Part shown: piece by piece, positions 49,095 through 58,160 of the stretch
Layout of the letters: each line of letters starts with the position of its first letter
Position numbering within the stretch: position 1 is the first letter of the stretch
Made by a program: the position numbers and the translations under genes
Source: Candidatus Thermodiscus eudorianus
GTDB taxonomy: Archaea; Thermoproteota; Thermoprotei_A; Sulfolobales; Acidilobaceae
Assembly (NCBI GenBank): GCA_015521085.1
Contig: WAOW01000004.1
Coordinates: forward strand, 62,001-126,000
Direction: 5' to 3'
DNA length: 64,000 nt
The notes under the pieces: model-generated
What the model was told of the DNA's origin: nothing
The model's database searches: none
Seen by the model: only the letters and a program-made list of their open reading frames with translations

Positions 49095-50455
49095 ATGACT
49101 GGCCTCGTCTCAAGCTGCGGCGGGTACACGCTGGCCTCCCCAGTTATCTCCCTAGCTATATAGGCTGCAGCGAGCGTGGGGGCTATCAGGTAGTAGTTCC
49201 TACCCATCTCCCCGATTATAATTGACACCGCCAAGGGGACCTTCCCCGCGGCCCCGAAGAAAGCAGCCATCCCCACGTACGCGTAAACATGGCCTGGTAA
49301 CGTGGCGTGGCTCCCGAGGAGTACATAGTATGCCCACCCGAGTAGTGCTCCCGAGAGTAGCGAGGGGGCGAAGACCCCTCCGCTCGCACCAGAGCCCACC
49401 ATGAGCGAGGTGGCAGTCATCTTGGAGAGCGCCACTACGACTAGGAGGAGTGCTAGTGGTAGGACCTCCCTGTAGGGCAGGTAGTGTTGTATATCCCCGG
49501 TCAGTGCTATCACGATAGCCTTCTTGCCGGAGCCAGCTATGATTGGAAACGCCAGTATCAATGGGATGGCTATCAGGCTACCCATCACCGGTTTAGCCTC
49601 GATAGGCAGGCCCAGCCTCCTAACCAGCCTCTTGAAGACCCGGTCTGTGGAGGTGACCATCTTTATGAATATGTAGACGAATGGGGCTACGAAGAATCCC
49701 AGGCCTAGGAGCGTTAGGAGCCCGCCTACACTGTAGATCAGTGATGGCTCGACTATGATTCTGGGCAGGGGTTCGACGAACCTGAAGTAGGGGGCTGTCA
49801 CCGCGTACGACACGAGGGCTGCCACGAAGGACGGCATGAAAGCCTGGGCCTCAAGGTCCCTCTTGTAGAGCACTTCTGTCGCGAAGAATGTGCTGCCCAG
49901 GGGGGCCCTGAAGGCCGCTGACAGGGCCGCCGCTATCCCCGCTGTGAACGCGATACTCCTGTCCCTCCTCGACAATCCGAGTATCCTCGCGATCCACGAG
50001 CCGAAGCCTGCTCCCATGTGGACGCTGGGCCCCTCCACCCCCGCGCTAGTACCCGTCCCTATGGTTAGCACGCTTGCGACCAGCTTCACAATGGGCACCC
50101 TTAACGGTATCAGCGCTGCCCGCTTGTGATAGGCGAATATCGCGGCTTCGGTCCCGCCCCCCTCGGCCTCTGGAGCTATCCTGTACACGATGGGGGAGCT
50201 CAAGGCGACCCCTGCTATGACGAGTAGGGCTATCTTGGCCTTGTCACTGGCCTGGGCGAATACTATGGATAGGTCGGTGGTCTGCGTCGCGAGGTTGACT
50301 CCCAGGAAGTGGGCGCTGTAGGCTACGGCTCTGGTTAGGAGGTTGAAGAATACTATGACCACGCCGCCGGCTATGACCCCTATTATAGTCCCGAGTATGA
50401 GCCATTTCTCGGCATACGCTAGGGCGTAGACTCGATCCCTCAGCCTCCTGGCCAA
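49091..50455 (-). CDS. ClC family chloride channel/antiporter
   Basis: A 454-residue ClC protein. Selectivity motifs are GTGTSAGVEGPSVHMGAGFGSW, the GAPLGSTFFATE-like segment (RAPLGSTFFATEVLYKRDL), and GSGASGGVFAPSLLSGALLG. Eighteen-helix topology is consistent with the hydrophobicity. No C-terminal CBS domains are present. It would move chloride, or exchange it for protons, across the membrane. The start is TTG at 50455 with GGGGAGG upstream. It follows surE by 12 bases on the same strand. Confidence 0.93.
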   Translation of the reverse strand: MARRLRDRVYALAYAEKWLILGTIIGVIAGGVVIVFFNLLTRAVAYSAHFLGVNLATQTTDLSIVFAQASDKAKIALLVIAGVALSSPIVYRIAPEAEGGGTEAAIFAYHKRAALIPLRVPIVKLVASVLTIGTGTSAGVEGPSVHMGAGFGSWIARILGLSRRDRSIAFTAGIAAALSAAFRAPLGSTFFATEVLYKRDLEAQAFMPSFVAALVSYAVTAPYFRFVEPLPRIIVEPSLIYSVGGLLTLLGLGFFVAPFVYIFIKMVTSTDRVFKRLVRRLGLPIEAKPVMGSLIAIPLILAFPIIAGSGKKAIVIALTGDIQHYLPYREVLPLALLLVVVALSKMTATSLMVGSGASGGVFAPSLLSGALLGWAYYVLLGSHATLPGHVYAYVGMAAFFGAAGKVPLAVSIIIGEMGRNYYLIAPTLAAAYIAREITGEASVYPPQLETRPVI

Positions 50456-50467
50456 GCCTCCCCTCCC

Positions 50468-51265
50468 CTAGCGTTCAAGCCTGGCTATGAGGTCGTTGAA
50501 GTAACCCTCGTTCCTCTCTATTATCGAGTCCGTCGTTAGTAGCTGGAAGCTTATCGGCGTTATAGCCACATTCTCCTCCACGTGCACGACGTGCACGTCG
50601 GTCCCGGGCTCTGGCTCGGCCATCGTACCGTACATCCAATAGTACTTGTTTCCGCGTGGATCGAAGCTCACGTTTATCCTCTGTAGGAACTTTATGGAGG
50701 CCATCCTGGCTATCTTGACCTGCGTTGTATCCCTTATCCTGCGGGGGAAGTTGACGTTTAGCACCTGCACGTCGCGGGGCATGCCGTGGTCGAGGACGTA
50801 CTCGGATATGCTCCTTGAGATCCTCAGTATCCGCTGGTAGTAGTCCGGGTCGGCGAAGCTATTCGAGTCCTCCACGGCGGCTGAGAAGGCTATCGCTGGG
50901 ATGCCGAGGAGAGCCGCCTGGGCAGCCGCCCCAACGGTGCCGCTGGACAACACTACTTGAACACTGGTGTTGTCTCCTATGTTGACCCCGGAGACTACTA
51001 GGTCGAGCTGTGGAACGGCCTCGTTCAGCGCCAGATAGATTATGTCGCTGGGGGTCCCGTTAGTCAGGTAGATATCCACGTCCCAGTACCGCACCCTGTA
51101 TACTCTAAGCGGCTTGTGCAGGGTTATCCCGAGTCCGCTGGAGCTCTTAGGGGTCTCCGGCGCGAATACTATGGTCCTGCCCAGAGGCCTCACGGCATCG
51201 TAGAGTAGCTTGAGCCCGAGGCTATATACGCCGTCGTCGTTGGTGACGAGTATCTTCTTGTCCAT
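50468..51265 (-). CDS. surE: SurE 5'/3'-nucleotidase, copy 1
   Basis: A 265-residue SurE survival protein, a metal-dependent phosphatase of nucleoside monophosphates. Motifs are ILVTNDDGVYSLGLKLLYDAV, LTNGTPSDIIYLAL, VVSGVNIGDNTSVQVVLSSGTVGAAAQAALLGIPAIAFSA and NVNFPRRI. It differs from copy 2 (52.5 kb) in the metal-loop neighbourhood and C-terminal region. The start is ATG at 51265. The ClC gene follows after 12 bases. Confidence 0.94.
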   Translation of the reverse strand: MDKKILVTNDDGVYSLGLKLLYDAVRPLGRTIVFAPETPKSSSGLGITLHKPLRVYRVRYWDVDIYLTNGTPSDIIYLALNEAVPQLDLVVSGVNIGDNTSVQVVLSSGTVGAAAQAALLGIPAIAFSAAVEDSNSFADPDYYQRILRISRSISEYVLDHGMPRDVQVLNVNFPRRIRDTTQVKIARMASIKFLQRINVSFDPRGNKYYWMYGTMAEPEPGTDVHVVHVEENVAITPISFQLLTTDSIIERNEGYFNDLIARLER

Positions 51266-51317
51266 CCTGGACCCCTCTAGGAAACTGTACAGGAACCAGG
51301 ATAAAGGCGTGTAGGAG

Positions 51318-52379
51318 CTAGCACTCTATACTATATGGTTCAACGACCCCCTCAGCAACCCTATCCAAGCCACTATACTTGCTGGGCAGGGGTTTGCCGG
51401 CAACGATATTCTCAACCAATAGCCTGGCTATTGAGGGGGCAAGGCTGATCCCCGCTCCATTAAACCCGGTCAAGGCATACACCGAGTCCCGGATCTCCGC
51501 CGCCAAGGGGAGCGAATCCCCAGTCGTTATACAGGGGGCCGACCATATCTGAACGATCCTGGACTCCCAGGCCTCGGGGACCCGGCTCGCATACTGTTCT
51601 AGCACCCTGTATGTATCCTCTGGGTCGGGCTTGAACCCCTCGAACGGATCATCTATCACGGCATTGGACCCGTCGCCTATGTTGAACCGGCTCCGGCTAA
51701 CTGGGACCAGGTAGTAGCCCAGGGAGTCGTCCTCGATAACCATCCCCGGGGTGGGTCCCTCTACACTGGCTAATTGGCAACGGTAGATTACTGTCGCCCC
51801 GGATACCTCGGGCAACAGCTGGGGCGTCCAGGGCCCAGCGGCTACGATAACCGGCCCCTCCAGCCTCTCCTCCCCGGCGTAGAGCCACGGGCCGCGTCTA
51901 ACCGCCCTGGACTCGTGTATCCTCACGCCCATACTGGTTAGAGTGGAGTAGAGGCTGTTTATGACCCAGCCAGTATCTACTATGAACGTCTTTATAACCG
52001 CGTAATAGTCTCCTCCGAGGTCGAAGTCAATCCCGAGATCTTCTATACCGGTTCTGGGCGGTGATAGGCCTAGCTTCCCATGTATCTCCATGATCCTCTC
52101 AGCGCACTCCCTGTTCTTGACGACCCATAGCGCGGGTTTCTCGACGATCCTCCCCTCGGATCCAGGCAGCCCCCTATAGAACTCATAGGTCTCGATGACA
52201 TGCCTCAATAGGTCCTCCTCGAATATAGTCACCAATATGCCAGCGCTCTTGCCAGAGGCACTATAGCCGGGGTACTCCATCTCGTATAGGTCGACGCTAA
52301 ACCCCTCTCGGGCCAGGAAGTACGCTGCAGAGAGCCCCGCAATGCCCCCGCCGACTACAGCCGCTTTCGCCAAAGGCAT
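51318..52379 (-). CDS. FAD-dependent oxidoreductase (DAO family)
   Basis: A 353-residue D-amino-acid-oxidase-type flavoprotein. The FAD motif is KAAVVGGGIAGLSAAYFLAREGFSVDLYEME near the start, followed by GYSASGKSAGILVTIFEEDLL, the middle substrate-binding sheet, and VYALTGFNGAGISLAPSIARLLVENI closing the site. It could oxidise an amine, glycine, proline or glycerol-3-phosphate type substrate. I take the ATG at 52379, with GGAGGAGG directly ahead; a TTG two codons later gives better spacing, and a longer upstream frame is unlikely. It lies between two surE genes. Confidence 0.85.
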   Translation of the reverse strand: MPLAKAAVVGGGIAGLSAAYFLAREGFSVDLYEMEYPGYSASGKSAGILVTIFEEDLLRHVIETYEFYRGLPGSEGRIVEKPALWVVKNRECAERIMEIHGKLGLSPPRTGIEDLGIDFDLGGDYYAVIKTFIVDTGWVINSLYSTLTSMGVRIHESRAVRRGPWLYAGEERLEGPVIVAAGPWTPQLLPEVSGATVIYRCQLASVEGPTPGMVIEDDSLGYYLVPVSRSRFNIGDGSNAVIDDPFEGFKPDPEDTYRVLEQYASRVPEAWESRIVQIWSAPCITTGDSLPLAAEIRDSVYALTGFNGAGISLAPSIARLLVENIVAGKPLPSKYSGLDRVAEGVVEPYSIEC

Positions 52380-52490
52380 CCTCCTCCGGTAGACGCCGTA
52401 GAGACGGTCCCAGCGCGGTAGACCCGACTCCTCCAAGCAACCAAGGGGACTTATAACCTGGAGCGAGGCGTCTTCCATGGGAGCACGGCG

Positions 52491-53264
52491 TTGAAGGTAC
52501 TAGTCACCAACGACGACGGCATAGAGGCTCCAGGCATCTACAGCCTAGTCAAGGCGTTGAACAACGCAGGCCACACTGTATACGTGGCGGCCCCAAAGGA
52601 CCCCGCCAGTGGTATGGGCAAGGCGTTGAAGGTCAGGGCCAGGTATGGGGAGGCCAGGTACGAGGGCGCACGGAGAGCCTGGTGGGTCGAGTCAACCCCC
52701 GCGACGGCGGTCTACCTAGCCATAAACCTACTCGTCGACGAGGAGATAGACGCCGTTGTCTCCGGGGTCAACAGGGGGCCGAACATAGGGCTGGAAGACC
52801 TACTAACGAGCGGCACCATAGGAGCGGTCATGGAGGCGGCGCTCAACGGGCTGCCCGGCGTTGCGGTGAGCCTTGCCACGGACAAGGGAGTAGACCCGGG
52901 TGAATACGATCTAGCCTCGAACCTCGCAGCCAGGCTGGTCCCAATGCTAGCAGTACTCGACCCGGGCGAGTTCGTGAACCTCAACGTGCCCGAGAACCCC
53001 CGGGGCGTCATGGCGACACGCCTAGCGTGGAACAATTACCGGGTCAGGCTGAAGAGGGTAGACGGATTCGTGGCCCCCGAGGCGCACGGGTTCAGGGAGA
53101 GGTACTGGGATCTGGCCGAGGGGACCGACGTTTGGGCCGTGATGAACGACTACGTGAGCGTAACGGTCATAGACCTGAGGAACCTAACGGATAGCATCGT
53201 AGACCTGGAGAGGACCGGTGAAATAGCACGCAACCTAGGGCTACCCCGGAGGGGCCTCGGCTAG
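52491..53264 (+). CDS. SurE 5'/3'-nucleotidase, copy 2
   Basis: A 257-residue SurE family phosphatase: KVLVTNDDGIEAPGIYSLVKALNNAGHTVYVAAP, ESTPATAVYLAINLL, VVSGVNRGPNIGLEDLLTSGTIGAVMEAALNGLPGVAVSLA and VNLNVPEN. Start TTG at 52491. It diverges from the FAD oxidoreductase gene and shares moderate similarity with copy 1. The end overlaps the convergent LutB-like gene by 24 bases. Two SurE proteins may differ in nucleotide preference. Confidence 0.93.
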   Translation: MKVLVTNDDGIEAPGIYSLVKALNNAGHTVYVAAPKDPASGMGKALKVRARYGEARYEGARRAWWVESTPATAVYLAINLLVDEEIDAVVSGVNRGPNIGLEDLLTSGTIGAVMEAALNGLPGVAVSLATDKGVDPGEYDLASNLAARLVPMLAVLDPGEFVNLNVPENPRGVMATRLAWNNYRVRLKRVDGFVAPEAHGFRERYWDLAEGTDVWAVMNDYVSVTVIDLRNLTDSIVDLERTGEIARNLGLPRRGLG

Positions 53265-54455
53265 GAGGCCAGCGACGTAGTTCCTCCTGAGCCAGTGTAT
53301 TATCCTCGACAAGGGTATCTCCACGGGGCACACCTCATCGCACCTACCGCACTGGAGGCATAGGAGGCTGAGGGCCCCGGCCTCCTCCATGCTATGGGTT
53401 ATCGCAGTCCAGTTGATCCCCATGGGCCCGCCGTACACTGGGCCTCCCCAGACGTTGGCGGTGTGCCTCCACACCGGGCACTCCCACTGGCACCTGCCGC
53501 ATCTTATACACCTCAACTGTTCTCCGAGGAGGGTCCCTCTAGCCCTAGTCCTCCCATTGTCGACGAGAACCAGGTGCACCTCCCGGGGGCCGTGAGCGCC
53601 GTATACGCGCCTATGCTCTATGTCGGCGGTGCTGGAGGGCCCACTTATCACGTTAAGGTACGTGGGCGGGTATAGACCCGCATAGGCGGCCTGGACAATG
53701 GCCTGCTTGACCGCGGTTTCGAGGGTGTCGACCACCTTCTCAACGCCAGCGACAATTATGTGCCTCTCGGGGAGCCCGGTCACGAGCCGTATATTGCCCT
53801 CGTTCTCCACCAATACAACGCTAGCCGTGTCGGCGGCGATGGCATTGGCACCGCTTACACCATAGTCGGCTCTGGAGAACTTCTCCCTCAGGAACCCCCT
53901 AACCGCCGAGACTATGTCCTCGGGCCTGGGGTCCCTCGGCAGTTCCAGGCCTAGCTTCTCTCTAACCAGTTTAGAGGCTTTTTCAACGGTCAAGTGTATG
54001 GCGGGGGCCGTGGTGTGCATGGGCTTCGAGCCCTCAAGCTGTATCAGGAGCTGGCCCAGGTCCGTCTCCCACACCTCGTTGCCCTTCTCGGCCAGGTACT
54101 CCCTCAGGCCTATCTCTTCGGCGACCATGCTCTTCGAGAAGACCACTAGCTTGCCAGACCCCACGATGTCCCCTACTATCTCCCTGGCCTCCACCGCGTC
54201 CCCGGCAAGGTAGACCTTAACCCTATGCCTCTCCCCAGCCTTCACCAGCTCCTCTATCAACTCATCTAGCCGCTCAAGGCTACGCTTCCTAGCCTCCAGG
54301 ACCTCCTCGGCGAGCCTCCTAACATACTGGTAGGCCTCCAGTATGCGGGGGACCCTCTCCTCTGCGTGTACACTAGACTTCCACACGGCCTGCTGGAAGG
54401 ACTCGTCCCCCAGGACCCTATAGATCCTATCTACAACATCCTGTATGCCCGTCAA
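53241..54455 (-). CDS. LUD-domain iron-sulfur protein (LutB-like)
   Basis: A 404-residue protein related to the lactate utilisation LutB/YkgF group. Residues about 50-300 form a LUD domain (VVFSKSMVAEEIGLREYLAEKGNEVWETDLGQLLIQL; GVSGANAIAADTASVVLVENEGN). The C-terminus has two 4Fe-4S motifs, CIRCGRCQWECPVW and CLQCGRCDEVCPVEIP. It is the last gene of a four-gene unit with a flavin oxidase, a ferredoxin-like protein and a CCG-domain protein. Its TTG start overlaps the upstream stop as TTGA. Electrons from 2-hydroxyacids probably pass here. Confidence 0.88.
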   Translation of the reverse strand: MTGIQDVVDRIYRVLGDESFQQAVWKSSVHAEERVPRILEAYQYVRRLAEEVLEARKRSLERLDELIEELVKAGERHRVKVYLAGDAVEAREIVGDIVGSGKLVVFSKSMVAEEIGLREYLAEKGNEVWETDLGQLLIQLEGSKPMHTTAPAIHLTVEKASKLVREKLGLELPRDPRPEDIVSAVRGFLREKFSRADYGVSGANAIAADTASVVLVENEGNIRLVTGLPERHIIVAGVEKVVDTLETAVKQAIVQAAYAGLYPPTYLNVISGPSSTADIEHRRVYGAHGPREVHLVLVDNGRTRARGTLLGEQLRCIRCGRCQWECPVWRHTANVWGGPVYGGPMGINWTAITHSMEEAGALSLLCLQCGRCDEVCPVEIPLSRIIHWLRRNYVAGLLAEAPPG

Positions 54456-55429
54456 CCCCGCTCACCGGCTAACAGTAGCGATATATCGATTATCTCGGCA
54501 TCGTCCGCAACCCGTGACAGGTTGGCGTGGCATATAGGGCATAGGGTAACGATCCTCCTACCCCTCTCCCTCAACTCCCTGAACCGGGCCTCGGCTATCC
54601 TCCTAGAGAGCCTAGGCGCGATACTCTCGATAGGCCCCCCGCAGCAGTAGGTCATCCTCCCAGACCTCTTCGGCTCGACAACCCTGTAACCGGCGCCCGC
54701 GAGGAGCCTCCTCGGCTGGGCTATGATACCCAGGCCCCGCGCGTAGAGGCAGGGATCGTGTATAACGATATCGCCTCCTCCCCTCCTGGACGCGGGCTTG
54801 TAGCCTCTCTCATCCAGTACCTCAAGGTATGACTTGACCTCCAGGTCGAAGCCGTCGATATACTCTGGGTAGACTTCCCGTAGCACGTGCGTGGTGTGGG
54901 GGTCAACAGTCACTACCAGGGGGGCGCCGGTCCCCTTCAGCGCCTCGTAGACCCGCGTTGCATGCTCCCGGAAAACCTCTTCGAGGCCGAGATCGTAGAG
55001 TAGCACTCCACTGTACCCGTCTAGATCGGGTCTATAGGCTATCCTAACCCCGGCTTCGGCTAACAGCTCTACTATGGCCCTGAGGACCCTCCTAGAGTAT
55101 TCTACCTCGGCCTTGCTGGGCTTGGCGAAGACGCCTGCTAGATCCGTTAACTTCAGCCTCCTAGCGGCCCTCAGGAGGAGCCCTGAGGCCCGGGAGCCCT
55201 CAAGCCTCTCAAGGTACCTGACCATGGCGTTTATGTAGGGCATCAGCTGGTAGAGCCCGCCTGTGTAGAGGAGGGCGTCGCCCTCCCGGGGCAGGTCTAG
55301 GCCCTTGCTCCACTCATGTATGACTTCGGGCTTGACGGGGACCGGGAGGCCCCGTCTACGCGTCTCCTCGGCCATCATCAAGAGTATCTCTTTAACGTCA
55401 AGCAACCGAGACACCCTCCTAGAGTCCAC
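54452..55429 (-). CDS. CCG-domain (Cys-rich) redox protein
   Basis: A 325-residue protein with a C-terminal CCG domain: HDPCLYARGLG, TYCCGGPIESIAPRLSRRIAEARF and LCPICHANLSR. GlcF and heterodisulfide reductase B-type proteins have two such domains; the N-terminal half here keeps the fold but lacks the CCG cysteines. It may begin at GTG 55429 (overlapping the preceding gene by 11 bases) or at TTG 55405, which has GGAGGGTG upstream. With the small ferredoxin gene before it, it amounts to a split GlcF. Confidence 0.82.
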   Translation of the reverse strand: MDSRRVSRLLDVKEILLMMAEETRRRGLPVPVKPEVIHEWSKGLDLPREGDALLYTGGLYQLMPYINAMVRYLERLEGSRASGLLLRAARRLKLTDLAGVFAKPSKAEVEYSRRVLRAIVELLAEAGVRIAYRPDLDGYSGVLLYDLGLEEVFREHATRVYEALKGTGAPLVVTVDPHTTHVLREVYPEYIDGFDLEVKSYLEVLDERGYKPASRRGGGDIVIHDPCLYARGLGIIAQPRRLLAGAGYRVVEPKRSGRMTYCCGGPIESIAPRLSRRIAEARFRELRERGRRIVTLCPICHANLSRVADDAEIIDISLLLAGERG

Positions 55430-55715
55430 GGCTGTAGAGGGCCCTAGCAGCCCTCACGACGCCGACTATATCCAGGGAGGCCGGGCACTTCAAGTGGCAC
55501 GCCTCGCATAAGAGGCATGTATAGAGGCTGTTAATAGCCTCACCAGTATAGCCGGCCTCCCCCCGGGCTATGGCTAGGGCCAGGTTCACCCGGCCCCGGG
55601 GCCCATAACCCCTATGGGGGCCCAATGGTAGAGTGGGGCATAGGGCCTCGCAGAAGCCGCAGAACATGCACTTACCGGCCTCCGCCAGTATATACTCGCG
55701 GGGGTCCCTCTGCAA
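55419..55715 (-). CDS. 2x4Fe-4S ferredoxin-like protein (GlcF N-terminal part)
   Basis: A 98-residue protein with two clusters (CMFCGFCEALCPTLP and CLLCEACHLKCPASLDI), matching the N-terminal ferredoxin half of GlcF-type subunits. The start is TTG at 55715 with GGGGAGGGGTGG upstream, 21 bases after the flavin oxidase gene. It relays electrons between the flavoprotein and the CCG protein. Confidence 0.88.
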   Translation of the reverse strand: MQRDPREYILAEAGKCMFCGFCEALCPTLPLGPHRGYGPRGRVNLALAIARGEAGYTGEAINSLYTCLLCEACHLKCPASLDIVGVVRAARALYSRGL

Positions 55716-55736
55716 GCCGCCACCCCTCCCCGGGCC

Positions 55737-57152
55737 CTACACTACCTTGCCCGGGTTGAGTATGCCCTTCGGGTCGAATACCCTCTTCACGCCTCTCATC
55801 AGTTCCAGGAGCTTCTCACTCCCCCGGTGTCTAGCCTCCAATTCCAAGCCCTCCTTCTTGAGGGTCCCTATGCCGTGCTCCGCGCTCACGCTACCGCCAA
55901 GCCTTAGGGCTAGTCTCATGACCTCGTGGTACCACTCCTCAACCCTCCTACGCTCCTCCGAATCCCTGGGGTCGAATCCCACGGCCGGGTGCAGGTTCCC
56001 ATCGCCTATGTGGCCCCCGAGCATCATGGTGAACCCGTACCTCTTCGATATCTCCACGAGGCCCTCCACGGCCTCCACCAGCCTGCTGGGCGGCACCACG
56101 ATATCCTCTATGAGGACCATGACCTTCCCGGCCCCGCCCAGCCTCTCACGGGTATAGTGTACCTGGGCGGTGAACAGGTTCTTCCTGATCGAGAAGAGGC
56201 CCTTCTCCAACGCCTCTTCCGTGGTCCAGGCCCTATAGAGTGTATGGGCCCCATTGTCAACCGCTATAGAGGAGAGCCAGTCGAGCATTCGACCAGCCGC
56301 CTCCCTATAGACGTCGACGCCGACCAGCAGCATGTGGCCCCTGGCATCCAACTCTACCCCGGCCAGGCGCTTGGCCCTCTCAACGGTCTCAGCCTCCATG
56401 AACTCTGCTATGTAGGGCGTCACCCTACCCTGCTTGATCTCGATGACGGTCTGGGCCAGGTCTTCGAGCCTCTCGTAGAACGCCAGTATGTAGACGACCT
56501 GCTCTGGTATGGGGGTGATCCTTAGCACCGCCTCGGTGACGAGGCCCAGGGTCCCCTCGCTACCCACGATAAGCCGGGTCAGGTCATAGCCCTGCCTGCA
56601 CTTCACAGTTCTACAGCCGACGCGTACCAGGCTCGCGTCCTCGTCGGCCACCACGAGTTCGAGGCCGAGGACCCAGTCCCTCATAGTACCATACTTGGCC
56701 CCCCTCATGCCACCGGCTCCATTATTTATGGCTCCTCCAACCGTGGCTACTGCACTGCTAGCCGGGTCCACGGGGAACATGTAGCCGTAGCTGGCTAGGG
56801 CGTTGTTCAGCTCGTCAAGCCTCAAGCCGGGCTCGACCACGACGGTCCCATCTACTATATTCACCTCGCGTAGCCTCCTCATCCTCTCAAAGCTAACGAC
56901 GACCCCGCCCTCCACGGGGTACGCGTTGCCCGACAGGCTGGTCGCACTGCCCTGGGGATAGACGGGGAACTCCATTTTATAGGCGAGCCGTACTAGCTTC
57001 CTAACGTCGCCGGCGTCCTCGGGGAAGACAACGGCCTCGACGCCCTCGGCTTCAAGACCGCTGGGCTCCCTAGTGTAGAGGCGTATAATCCCTGGATCAT
57101 CGATAACCTTGTCCCTACCCAGTGCTCCGCGTAGCTTCGAGGCGATACCCAA
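55737..57152 (-). CDS. FAD-linked D-lactate/glycolate dehydrogenase (GlcD family)
   Basis: A 471-residue FAD-binding oxidase of the GlcD/D-lactate dehydrogenase family. The PCMH-type domain has VRKLVRLAYKMEFPVYPQGSATSLSGNAYPVEGGVVVSFERM and VDPASSAVATVGGAINNGAGGMRGAKYGTMRDWVLGLELV. The C-terminal cap carries GHIGDGNLHPAVGFD and VSAEHGIGTLKKEGLE, metal/substrate ligands in D-2-hydroxyacid dehydrogenases. It heads the four-gene redox operon and likely feeds electrons to the Fe-S proteins. The start is TTG at 57152. Substrate inferred (D-lactate or glycolate). Confidence 0.92.
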   Translation of the reverse strand: MGIASKLRGALGRDKVIDDPGIIRLYTREPSGLEAEGVEAVVFPEDAGDVRKLVRLAYKMEFPVYPQGSATSLSGNAYPVEGGVVVSFERMRRLREVNIVDGTVVVEPGLRLDELNNALASYGYMFPVDPASSAVATVGGAINNGAGGMRGAKYGTMRDWVLGLELVVADEDASLVRVGCRTVKCRQGYDLTRLIVGSEGTLGLVTEAVLRITPIPEQVVYILAFYERLEDLAQTVIEIKQGRVTPYIAEFMEAETVERAKRLAGVELDARGHMLLVGVDVYREAAGRMLDWLSSIAVDNGAHTLYRAWTTEEALEKGLFSIRKNLFTAQVHYTRERLGGAGKVMVLIEDIVVPPSRLVEAVEGLVEISKRYGFTMMLGGHIGDGNLHPAVGFDPRDSEERRRVEEWYHEVMRLALRLGGSVSAEHGIGTLKKEGLELEARHRGSEKLLELMRGVKRVFDPKGILNPGKVV

Positions 57153-57296
57153 GCACAGGCACCTACTAGCATCTAAGCCCAGCCAGCGCTATAATACGGT
57201 TGGACACGGACCTTAGGCGTACACGCCAGATTTTACCGTCGCGTTCAGCCATACAGCGGGGGTCCCGCTAGGGGCCTCCTTGGAGGGTGGCCTGCT

Positions 57297-58160
57297 GTGG
57301 ACAGGGACGTGCTCGTGTCGAGGATATCTGAGGCTATGGTGTCCTGCATAGACCCGCCGCCGAGCGACGGGATCCTAGTCATATACGACGGCGGTAGCAG
57401 TAATGTGGCGAGCGTCATAGTGGATGCGGCCAAGGCACTAGGCGTCGAGTCGCACCAAGTGGATCTAGACACGTATGGGAGGCCACTGGAGAGGGTCCCC
57501 CAGGGGCTCCAGGACCTACTGGAAGGAACCAGGTTCGACGCCAGCTTCTACGTGGCAGGGGTGAAGCCAGGCGAGCTCAGCTTCCGGAGCAAGCTCATCG
57601 AAGCCCCAACGGGCAAAGGCGCTAGCCACGTGCACATGCCCAAAGCCACCATGGATATACTTAGCAAGGTAAGGGACTGCGGCTCGATCAGGAAAGTAAT
57701 CCACGACATCCACCAGGCCCTAAAGGACGCGTCGAAGGTCAGGGTCACATCCAAGGCGGGGACCGACGTCACCCTAGAGGTCGGATCCTACAGGTGGGTT
57801 GTCGATGACGGGGTCATACCCCGGGGAGAGTGGGGTAACTGGCCTCCGGGAGAGGTCTACACCACGCCCTCCAATGCCGAGGGCGTGATAGTTGTCGACG
57901 GCGTCATAGGGGACTACTTCTCGATGAAATACGGCCTGCTCCGGGAAAGGGTCATGATAGAGGTGTCCAGGGGCCGGGTCGAGAGAGTCGAGGGAGGGAG
58001 GATAGCGGCTGAGCTAGAAGAATACCTAGCCGCCCATGACTGCGGGCTCATGGTAGGCGAGCTGGGGATCGGAGGAAACCCATACATCGAGAGGCCCATA
58101 GGGAACATGCTCCACGACGAGAAAATGCCGGGGGCCCATATCGCCTTCGGCGACCCCTAG
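57297..58160 (+). CDS. M29-like aminopeptidase, ends early through a -1 frame change
   Basis: A 287-codon frame for an archaeal M29-like (aminopeptidase T-related) protein: WGNWPPGEVYTTPSNAEGVIVVDG, VGELGIGGNPYIERPIGNMLHDEK and GAHIAFGDP, all typical metal-binding segments of the family. It stops right after GAHIAFGDP, where relatives continue with a Gly-rich and His-Asp segment. That missing tail occurs in the -1 frame starting at 58157. The stop follows a CCCC run (58154-58157) on which a tRNA-Pro could slip back by one base with full re-pairing. Either one C has been lost, the sequence has an error, or a programmed -1 shift is used. GGAGGGTGG precedes the GTG start. Confidence 0.8.
   Translation: MDRDVLVSRISEAMVSCIDPPPSDGILVIYDGGSSNVASVIVDAAKALGVESHQVDLDTYGRPLERVPQGLQDLLEGTRFDASFYVAGVKPGELSFRSKLIEAPTGKGASHVHMPKATMDILSKVRDCGSIRKVIHDIHQALKDASKVRVTSKAGTDVTLEVGSYRWVVDDGVIPRGEWGNWPPGEVYTTPSNAEGVIVVDGVIGDYFSMKYGLLRERVMIEVSRGRVERVEGGRIAAELEEYLAAHDCGLMVGELGIGGNPYIERPIGNMLHDEKMPGAHIAFGDP

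Noticed and set aside
55955-55990. GGGTCGAATCCC resembling a tRNA T-loop
   Set aside because: It is coding sequence for the Asp-Pro-Arg segment of the flavin oxidase, and the other arms are absent.
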